Below, in pieces: positions 37,354 to 44,954 of a stretch of 64,000 nucleotides of DNA. The position numbers and the translations under genes are program-made. How positions within the stretch are numbered: the first letter of the stretch is position 1; each line of letters starts with the position of its first letter. The stretch spans positions 34,705-98,704 of the forward strand of contig CAMDQN010000003.1 of assembly GCA_945905925.1 (NCBI GenBank), given 5' to 3'. The notes beneath the pieces were generated by a model. It had not been told where the DNA came from. It searched no databases and worked only from the letters and a program-made list of their open reading frames with translations. Source of the DNA: Singulisphaera sp. GP187 (GTDB taxonomy: Bacteria > Planctomycetota > Planctomycetia > Gemmatales > Gemmataceae).

Positions 37354-40300
37354 CTAGTTCTTGTCCAGCCCGCTCGAAGCCTCTTCAAATTGGCGGAGCA
37401 TCTCGGGCAGGGCCAAACGCCCGCGAGCGTACTTCGCGGCCTCCGTCGCGGGGTAGTCCCAGCGGCACTTGTTGTAGCTCTCGAACGCCTTCTTCATGTT
37501 GTTCGCGGTGCGGTAACTCTCGCCCGCCCAGAACATCGCGTCGGCCGCGAGCGCGTCCTCGCGGAACGTCTTCACGAACTTGTCGAACGTCTCCGCGGCC
37601 TTCGCGTACTGCTTGTCCTTGTAGTAACACTGGCCGACGCGGAACGCCATCTTCGGCGACCACTTGTGGCCCTCGAACTTCTCCAAAAACTTCTCGCCGA
37701 CCTGCGCCGCGACCTTGAAGTTCTCCGCCTTGTAGAAGTGCTCACTGATGCGCACCATCACGTTCGCGATCAGCGGGTTCTTCGGGTACGTCGCGGCGAG
37801 AGTGACGTAAGCCTCCAGCGCCTGGTTGAACTCCCCGGCCTCTTCGTAGCACTGGGCGAGTTTGAACTGCGCATCAGGTGCGAGCGCGTGATCCGGGTAC
37901 TGCTTCACAATCGTCTGGTACGCTTGCGCCGCTTCACCGTACTGCTTCAATTCCTGTGCGAACTGCCCGAGCAGGTACGACACGCGTGGCGTGTACTTCG
38001 GGTTCGGGTAGTCTTCGATCACTTCGCGCAGCACGCGCCGACCGGCTTCCAGTGCGGCCTTCGCATCATTCTCGCGGCCTAAAGTCTTGTGACTCTTGAA
38101 CAGCTCGAAGTGGCTCTCCGCGATGTGGAACTGTGTCTCCACCGCGAGCGCCTCGTCTGTGAACACTTTGCTGAACGCCTGCAACTTGCCGTCGGTTCCA
38201 ATGACCACCGCGACCGTGGCCGTCGATTCGAGTTTCCCGTCCGCAGTGCTCGCGGCGCGATCGTCGGTGTACGCGACTTCGAGCGTGTCCCCGAAGTAGC
38301 ACTCGATCTCGGGCGTTTCCTGCTTCAAGTTGCCGGGCGTCGGCTTCTCGACCGGCTTGAGCAACACCGACCCGGTAAAGACGCCGCTGTGCGAGCTCGT
38401 CTCGACCAGTTCGACGACCTCGTCCTCGCCGCGCTTCGTCTTGACGCGAACCTTGACCTTGTCGCGATCCGGGGTGCTGTCGCAGTCGAAGTCCACGACC
38501 TTGAGGAACAACCGCTCGCCGACGTGAACCGCGGTCAGATCCCGCTGGTACTCGGAGTCGGTGCAGGTCAGTTTGCCGTCGGTCACGAGTCGGCCGTTCG
38601 CGGCGAGCGCGGTCGCGGGTCCAGCCGGGCGACGCTCGTCTTTGTAAATGGCTTCGATCACGTCCGAACCGTTCAGGTTCAGCACACGGGTGACGAGCGT
38701 CTTGTCGCGGCCCTTGCCCTCGTCGTTCATTTCTTCCTTCGGAAGCACCGGCCCGCCGATCAGGTCGCGTGGCATCGTCGCCGTGAGCGGCACCAGCGAA
38801 GCGCTGTCCTTGCTCCCGAGTTGGAGGATCACTTGACCCGTGAAGCGGCCTTCGAGAAGCGCGCTACCGGGTTGCGTGGTGGCTCCGGTAACGGTGCCCG
38901 CGAGCTGGCGGTCGTCGAGAACACACTCGACCTCAACCTCAGCCCCGCTCGTCGTCTTCAGCTTCACGATCACTTTGCTGCGGCTGTCTTTCGCCGCGTC
39001 GCGGTCGATGACTTCCACCGTAAAGGGCGCTTCAAACGCCACGCCCGCGACGAACTTCGGGTCGGCGTTAGGCGCGCCCGGGAGGTATCGCACGATCGGC
39101 GTGGGATCGACCACTGGGCCGCCGGGCACTTGCACCGGTCGCGTGGCGCGTGTTTCGATAATCCGAACTTGCGCCGCTGTCGGTTCGTTCACGTACACCA
39201 CCGATTCGCGAGCCGCAGCGTGGCCCGGCACCGTGTTCTGCTGATCGACGTAGCGGATGATGACCCGGTCGCCGGGCTTCACGACGATCTTGCCCTCGGC
39301 AGGCACCGCAGCCGTGTCCACTTCCTTCGTGAACACGCCGCTGTTCTCGGCCGTCTCGGTCGCTTCCAGGTCGATTGGCGGGCCGTTGTTCACGGACACT
39401 TGAACCTTAATCTTGTCGGGCGCGGCGGTCGTGTCCTGGTCGAAGTCGGTCACTTCGATGACGAGCCGTTCGCCGGGGTCGATACGGAGCAGTTGCTTGC
39501 GGACCGTGGAAACGGCACCGTTCGGACTCTTGATGAAGTCGTAGGCGATGGGCACGATCGTGCCGTTGTGGTAGGTCGCGGTGAGCTTGCCCGTGAGCAG
39601 TCGCGCACCGCCGCTTGTGTTCACCTCGTCGATGTAGGTCGCGGTCACCACATCACCGCCAGCGATTTCGAGAACGTCGTTGGTCGCGAGCGAGAGCAGA
39701 TCCGTCTCCGTGGGAATGTGAAGGACGTTCTTCGCGCCGTCGCGGACCTCAACGTGGTTGATCGCGACCGCTTCGCCGCGGTACTCGTGAATTACAGTCC
39801 GCAAGTGCCGCACACTCAGCGCCGGGAACGTGAAGTCCCACGACGTGCCTTCCTTGTCCGCGACCGCTTCGCCGAGCGCACGGGCGGTCCCCGCGTTCTT
39901 CGCTTCCGGGCGAGCGAGATCGAAGTCGGTGGCGCGGAACGGAATCGTGGTGATCTGCTCCGTGGTCGCGTCGCCGGTTGCCCAGCGAGCTTCGATCGTG
40001 GTGGTATTCACGCTCGCCGCCGCGAAGATGGTGACATCGTGCGTGCCAGCGTCGAGGTGCATATCGACGTGCCGCCCGCCCGGGCCGACCGGCATTTCGA
40101 GCCGGCCATCGACCATCACGGCGGTCTTGGCGCCCAGCACTTCAAAGCGGGCCGCGCCGGTCTTCGGCTGAACGACCTTGCCGTGCCACACGATCACGGT
40201 CGCTTTCTTGGCCGGGTCCGTTGGTTGGCGCGTCCAGAACAGGTCCGCGGCCTTCGCTTCCGTGGTGGGCTTCACGTTCTTCGTGAGCGCGACGACCTGA

Positions 40301-43300
40301 TCCCACGTCGTATAGCCGGTACCATCGGTGCCCTCGAAGATGCGTGCCGTCACCGGGCCAGCCTCGCCCGCGACCGGAACCACCTTCGCGTCCGGGTGCG
40401 TGCTCGCGAGCCGGAACCATAACCGCCCGTCGTCGCTCCCTTCGAGCGTCATGCGTACCGGAGCGTTGCGCGTTGCGTCCGGCGTCCAGACCGTGACGCG
40501 ATCGGCCCGTTTCAGGTCTTTCATGTCGATGCTGAGAACCTTCGGCGTGACGCCATCGGGTTCGCTCAACCACGTCGTCTTTTTGTCCTTGTCGATCGCC
40601 ATGAGCGGGCTGTGGTCGATCGCGGTGTTCGTCGCGAGCGCGCCCGCGGGGAGTTCGCCACTCTTTGCGGTGCCCTCGAAGACGCCAGTGTGCGGCCCGG
40701 TTTCCGTGAGCGTCGCGGTCACCGCGTCGCCGCTGGCCGCGACGAGTTTCACTGTGATCTTGTCGGCCGCGTCGCTGATGTCTCGGTCGGCGTCCTTCAC
40801 GCGAAGGTAAATCAGGTTGCCCGGCTTGATCTGATCCTTCGGCCGGTCCAGTCCCTTGCGCAAGTCGATCTTGTCGCCCATCACTTCGCGTTCGAGCTTC
40901 TTGCCGAACGTCTCGTCGTCCTCATCAACGATCTTGCCGCTGGCGACATCGAGTTTCGCGTCGCCCGCGATGCGGATTTCGGCATCGGGCAGCGGGGCGT
41001 CCTTGAACTCCTTCTTGAACTCCGGCGGGTAATCGACGCGGATGATGTCCTTGCCGGTGAGTTGCAACACGCGGTCGTTCTTCGCGGCGGAGCCGAGGCG
41101 CGTTTCGAGGTCCGCACGGAACAGACCCTTGCCCGCGCCGCCGGAGGTGAGGTACACGGTTTCGACATCGCCGCCTGGTTCGGTGGTCACGAGCACCGGG
41201 ATGCGTGCGTGCCCGCGGCTCACGCCCAGGTCGCTGTCTTGCACCACGATGGAGAGCGGTTCGCCGGGCGTGTGGAACCGCTTGCTCGCGCGCCCCAGTC
41301 GGCCGACCGTGCGGAGCAGTTCGAGCTGATCGACGTATCGTTGTTCGGCCCCGTACACCTCGGACAGGTTGTACAGCGTCTGGTTCGCGAGTTCGATGTT
41401 CGGCACGCGTTCCAGAACGCTCCTGAAGATGGCCCGGGCTCCATCGCGGTCACCGCGCCGACTCGCCAGCACTCCGCGTAAGAACTCCGCGCGAATCACA
41501 ACGTCGCGTTCGCGGCTGCCGGCGAGCCGCTCGAATACTTGCTCCGCCTGGTCGTACACCTTCTGTTCCATGAACGTTTCGCCGGTGCCGAAGTCGGCTT
41601 CGACCGCGAGAGGGGTCTTCGCGTAGCGGTTCAAGAGCGTGGTGAACTCGGCCCGCGCGAGGTCGTATCGCTTGGCCTTGAAGTAGTTCCGGCCGAGCAG
41701 CAGTTGGATGCGGGCCTTCTCGACATCATCGATTGTCTTCAGGTCGGAGTTCTTGATGAGCCACGCGCGGAGCGTGTCTTCGACCCGGGTGTGGTTCACG
41801 TCACCGCCGGCCGCGATGTGGTTCTCGCACACGAACACGATGAGATCGACGGGCACTTCGGTCCGGTGTTCGTCGAACAACTTCTGGTTGGCGAGGTACG
41901 TCTCGAACGCGAGTTTCTGGTCGCCCAACCGGAGTTGCAGCGACGCCGCGAGCAGCGGGGCAATCGGCGACTTCTCGTCAATCACGGCACCGCCCGCAGC
42001 GCCGAGCCTGGTGTACGCTTGCGTGAGCAGATCGCGCCCGGACTTGCGGCGTGGTTCGTCAAGGCCGTAGAAGTGCCCAAGCATCCCGCTCGTCATCGTC
42101 GCCGCGGCGATGTAGTCCTTGCGGCCCATCGCAGCCTGCACGTACGGCGTGAGGTAGTCGAAGTCGGTCGCGTCACCGTAGCTGTAGATGGTCGCGTCCG
42201 AGTACGCGAGGAGTCGCTTCATCGGCTCCTTCGCCGCCGGGTCGTCAAGTTCCAGCAGTGCCATCCGCGCGACCATCGACGCACGGTGAATCTCCAGGTC
42301 TCGCACCAGTGCGAACAAGGCACGCTTGTCAGCGAGCGTGACGGTCGCAACCTTCGGGTCGGCAGGTGCGGTCGGGTTTGGCACCGGCGCGGCGCGGTAC
42401 GTCCCAACCCAGTTGTAGATCGTATTCCAGTCCTGATCGGGGCTTTGCGCGCCGAACGCCCGGTCGCGGACCTTGTCGGCCGCGGGAACGAGCAACTTGG
42501 CCGCGCCGGCGATGTCGTTCGCCTTCACAAGATGATCCGCCCGCATCACGGCGAAGCTGAAGTGCCAGCCGCTGTCCTTCGCCACGAGCGTGTCGAGGAA
42601 CTTGGTTTTCTCCGCATCCGGCAACAACGCGACCAACCGCTGAGCGCTCTGCAAGTAGTCCGACGTGTCCGGGTTGCCGGTGAGGGCGCGATCCCAGCAC
42701 TCCTTTGCCTCGGCCTTCATGCCCAGCGCGGCGAGTGTGTCGCCCATCGCGGCGGCGGAACCGTTGTCGTACCCGAACTTGCCGAACATCTTCTTCGTCC
42801 ACGTCCACGCCTGCGTTGCGACCGCGTTGTCCTTGAAGTGACCCGCGACGACCAACAGCCGGCGTGCCGTGTCGGTGTTCGTGTGCGTCGGTTCGAGCTT
42901 GAGGAGAATGGGTGCGGCGTCGCGGAACGATTCCGGTTTGGTGTAATCGGTTGCGTAGTTCAGGTAGGCGACGGCCGCGTCGTAGGACTGCGGCAGGCGC
43001 GTGACCCACGCCTTCGCCGCGTCGATGCTCTTCGCGGGGGTGGGTGAATAGTGTCGCGTGAAATACTGCTGCTGGTAGAGCAGGTCGTTCGCGACCGCAT
43101 CGGGATAAGCGGTGACGCGTGCCGGATCGACGAGCAACTTCGCGCGGGCGGCAGCCGATTGCGGGCTCCACACGTTCGCCGCGACCGTGGTTTCGTACGC
43201 GTTCCACTCCGCGTTCACCGGTTCCTTGTTCGACGCGGCGAGCGCGACTTGCGCGGCCTTGACCCGCTTGGCGAGGTCTTTGTTGGCAAGCTTCGCTTGC

Positions 43301-44769
43301 GCCCAGTTGGCGAGCGTCGCGCGATAGGTGGTGATCCACGGGAACTTGCGCCGAGCCTCGACGACGCGAGCCACTTCAGCATCGAACTCAGCGTCATCGG
43401 CGGCGGAGTCGAGAAGCCAGTTCACAGCCCCGCCGGTGTGGCCGTCGTTCGACGGGAACTGGTACGCGATCTCGCGCGCCACGACCTTCGCCGCGGGGAT
43501 GTTCGCGGCGCGATCGCGGAGCAACTCAAGCGCGAGCGAGTAGCGCAGAACGACCGCGTTCGCGGGCGTGCTCTTGGCGATCGCGGCGCGAAGCGTTTGT
43601 TCGGCCGCGGCGAGCCGGTTCGCCTTCACGGTCTTGTCGGCGTCGCCACCGAACAGTTGCACGTAAGCCGAAGACGCACTGTGCGAACGCGCATCAAACG
43701 GCAGCACGCTCGCGAGGATCTGTTCGGCCTTCGCCGCGTCCTTATTCGTTAAGTACACACTGGCGAGCCGCACCTGAGCCGCGAACCGGTCGGGGCGCGT
43801 CGGGTATTTCGCCAGGTAATCATTGACGGTCGGCTCGAACTCGGCTGGCTTCGGGTTCGTCTGGAATAGTTCTTCGATGAGGCGCATGTGAAGGTCGGGC
43901 CGTTGCGGCGTGTTCGGCACCGCGATGGCCTTGCGCCAGCTTTCGGCGGCGTTCACGCGCTGCCCGAGTCGGCTGTAGTTCTCCGCGACGCGCGCGTGCA
44001 GGTACTGGAGATAGTACGGCGTGGCCGGCGGGCTTTTGGCGAGCAACTTCGTGGCGACCGTGTTGGCTTTCGCCCACTGACTTGCCTTCTCGTGAGCCTC
44101 GACGGCGCTCCAGCCCGCGCTCGTGGCCGGTCCACCGGCGGGGAGCTTGTCGAGCATCTCTTCGCCGAGAGCCGCGGCCTTGTTCAGTGAGTCGGCGTTG
44201 TTGATCGAGAAGTACAGCCCGATGGCGTCGCGACCGGATCGCTGGCCTTCGGGTGTGGCGCCGAGTCGCTTCCAGTGCGCCTCCTGTATGAACGCGGTCG
44301 CGGCGGTATCGTTCGTTTTGCGTAGGAGTCGCGCCAGCCAGCGCTCGATCTCGATGCACGCGGGGTCGGCCGAGTGGCGAGCGAGGAACTGCCGCCCCGT
44401 AGCAATGAGTTCCTTGTTGCGGCCCGTGGCGCGGAGGCCGTCGAGCAACTTCAGCATCGCGTCCTTGTGCCGCGCGTGCGTGGTATGTACCGCGACGAAC
44501 GATTGACCCGTGCGGACCAAGCCGAACGGCCGCCCGTTCTCGTGGTACAGGTCGATGAGCTTCAGTTGGACTTCGGCGCCTTCCTTGCTCGCGCTGTTCA
44601 ACTTGGCGAGTTGTGTTTCGAGCGCGGCGGCCTGCTTGCCAACGGCGTCGATGTCGCCCTCGGGGACAGCGGGCGCCTTGTCCGCGGGCTTGGGCGGCTG
44701 GTGTGCGGCGAGGCCTACGCCGAGCAGGGCGAGGAACAGGCCGGCGAAGGAAAGCGTGCGAGTGAACAT
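37354..44769 (-). CDS. Giant (~2472 aa) exported TPR protein with central Ig-like, discoidin-like and PA14-like regions
   Basis: MFTRTLSFAGLFLALLGVGLAAHQPPKP signal; N- and C-terminal TPR arrays (YGEAAQAYQTIVKQYPDHALAPDAQFKLAQCYEEAGEFNQALEAYVTLAATYPKNP); repeated D.D.D....DK..V.V...ET..HSGVF.G units; PA14-like FEGTDGTGYTTWDQ..GARFEVLGAKTAVMVDGR. Confidence 0.88.
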   Translation of the reverse strand: MFTRTLSFAGLFLALLGVGLAAHQPPKPADKAPAVPEGDIDAVGKQAAALETQLAKLNSASKEGAEVQLKLIDLYHENGRPFGLVRTGQSFVAVHTTHARHKDAMLKLLDGLRATGRNKELIATGRQFLARHSADPACIEIERWLARLLRKTNDTAATAFIQEAHWKRLGATPEGQRSGRDAIGLYFSINNADSLNKAAALGEEMLDKLPAGGPATSAGWSAVEAHEKASQWAKANTVATKLLAKSPPATPYYLQYLHARVAENYSRLGQRVNAAESWRKAIAVPNTPQRPDLHMRLIEELFQTNPKPAEFEPTVNDYLAKYPTRPDRFAAQVRLASVYLTNKDAAKAEQILASVLPFDARSHSASSAYVQLFGGDADKTVKANRLAAAEQTLRAAIAKSTPANAVVLRYSLALELLRDRAANIPAAKVVAREIAYQFPSNDGHTGGAVNWLLDSAADDAEFDAEVARVVEARRKFPWITTYRATLANWAQAKLANKDLAKRVKAAQVALAASNKEPVNAEWNAYETTVAANVWSPQSAAARAKLLVDPARVTAYPDAVANDLLYQQQYFTRHYSPTPAKSIDAAKAWVTRLPQSYDAAVAYLNYATDYTKPESFRDAAPILLKLEPTHTNTDTARRLLVVAGHFKDNAVATQAWTWTKKMFGKFGYDNGSAAAMGDTLAALGMKAEAKECWDRALTGNPDTSDYLQSAQRLVALLPDAEKTKFLDTLVAKDSGWHFSFAVMRADHLVKANDIAGAAKLLVPAADKVRDRAFGAQSPDQDWNTIYNWVGTYRAAPVPNPTAPADPKVATVTLADKRALFALVRDLEIHRASMVARMALLELDDPAAKEPMKRLLAYSDATIYSYGDATDFDYLTPYVQAAMGRKDYIAAATMTSGMLGHFYGLDEPRRKSGRDLLTQAYTRLGAAGGAVIDEKSPIAPLLAASLQLRLGDQKLAFETYLANQKLFDEHRTEVPVDLIVFVCENHIAAGGDVNHTRVEDTLRAWLIKNSDLKTIDDVEKARIQLLLGRNYFKAKRYDLARAEFTTLLNRYAKTPLAVEADFGTGETFMEQKVYDQAEQVFERLAGSRERDVVIRAEFLRGVLASRRGDRDGARAIFRSVLERVPNIELANQTLYNLSEVYGAEQRYVDQLELLRTVGRLGRASKRFHTPGEPLSIVVQDSDLGVSRGHARIPVLVTTEPGGDVETVYLTSGGAGKGLFRADLETRLGSAAKNDRVLQLTGKDIIRVDYPPEFKKEFKDAPLPDAEIRIAGDAKLDVASGKIVDEDDETFGKKLEREVMGDKIDLRKGLDRPKDQIKPGNLIYLRVKDADRDISDAADKITVKLVAASGDAVTATLTETGPHTGVFEGTAKSGELPAGALATNTAIDHSPLMAIDKDKKTTWLSEPDGVTPKVLSIDMKDLKRADRVTVWTPDATRNAPVRMTLEGSDDGRLWFRLASTHPDAKVVPVAGEAGPVTARIFEGTDGTGYTTWDQVVALTKNVKPTTEAKAADLFWTRQPTDPAKKATVIVWHGKVVQPKTGAARFEVLGAKTAVMVDGRLEMPVGPGGRHVDMHLDAGTHDVTIFAAASVNTTTIEARWATGDATTEQITTIPFRATDFDLARPEAKNAGTARALGEAVADKEGTSWDFTFPALSVRHLRTVIHEYRGEAVAINHVEVRDGAKNVLHIPTETDLLSLATNDVLEIAGGDVVTATYIDEVNTSGGARLLTGKLTATYHNGTIVPIAYDFIKSPNGAVSTVRKQLLRIDPGERLVIEVTDFDQDTTAAPDKIKVQVSVNNGPPIDLEATETAENSGVFTKEVDTAAVPAEGKIVVKPGDRVIIRYVDQQNTVPGHAAARESVVYVNEPTAAQVRIIETRATRPVQVPGGPVVDPTPIVRYLPGAPNADPKFVAGVAFEAPFTVEVIDRDAAKDSRSKVIVKLKTTSGAEVEVECVLDDRQLAGTVTGATTQPGSALLEGRFTGQVILQLGSKDSASLVPLTATMPRDLIGGPVLPKEEMNDEGKGRDKTLVTRVLNLNGSDVIEAIYKDERRPAGPATALAANGRLVTDGKLTCTDSEYQRDLTAVHVGERLFLKVVDFDCDSTPDRDKVKVRVKTKRGEDEVVELVETSSHSGVFTGSVLLKPVEKPTPGNLKQETPEIECYFGDTLEVAYTDDRAASTADGKLESTATVAVVIGTDGKLQAFSKVFTDEALAVETQFHIAESHFELFKSHKTLGRENDAKAALEAGRRVLREVIEDYPNPKYTPRVSYLLGQFAQELKQYGEAAQAYQTIVKQYPDHALAPDAQFKLAQCYEEAGEFNQALEAYVTLAATYPKNPLIANVMVRISEHFYKAENFKVAAQVGEKFLEKFEGHKWSPKMAFRVGQCYYKDKQYAKAAETFDKFVKTFREDALAADAMFWAGESYRTANNMKKAFESYNKCRWDYPATEAAKYARGRLALPEMLRQFEEASSGLDKN

Positions 44770-44812
44770 ATCGTGCGCCGAGTGAGTCGGTGGTTCGGAA
44801 GTTTGAGGGCAG

Positions 44813-44947
44813 AAGAGTATTAACCACAGAGTCACAAAGGACACAGAGAAAGACAAATACTGAGAAAGCCAGAAATCAGTCTTTGAACGGCCTTCTGGCT
44901 TTCTCTCTGCTGTTGTCTTTCTCTGTGACTCTGTGGTTAATACTCTT
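44813..44947. repeat. Long inverted repeat (family E), outer arms AAGAGTATTAACCACAGAGTCAC / GTGACTCTGTGGTTAATACTCTT
   Basis: 23-nt perfect outer arms, with additional inner complementarity (GAGAAAGCCAGAA / TTCTGGCTTTCTC). Confidence 0.92.
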
Positions 44948-44954
44948 TAGTCTT

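Noticed and set aside
38089-40422. 777-aa plus-strand ORF and other long plus-strand ORFs within 37390-47471
   Set aside because: They mirror the TPR/Ig-like proteins on the minus strand, with R/V/H/D-rich composition and no recognisable motifs.
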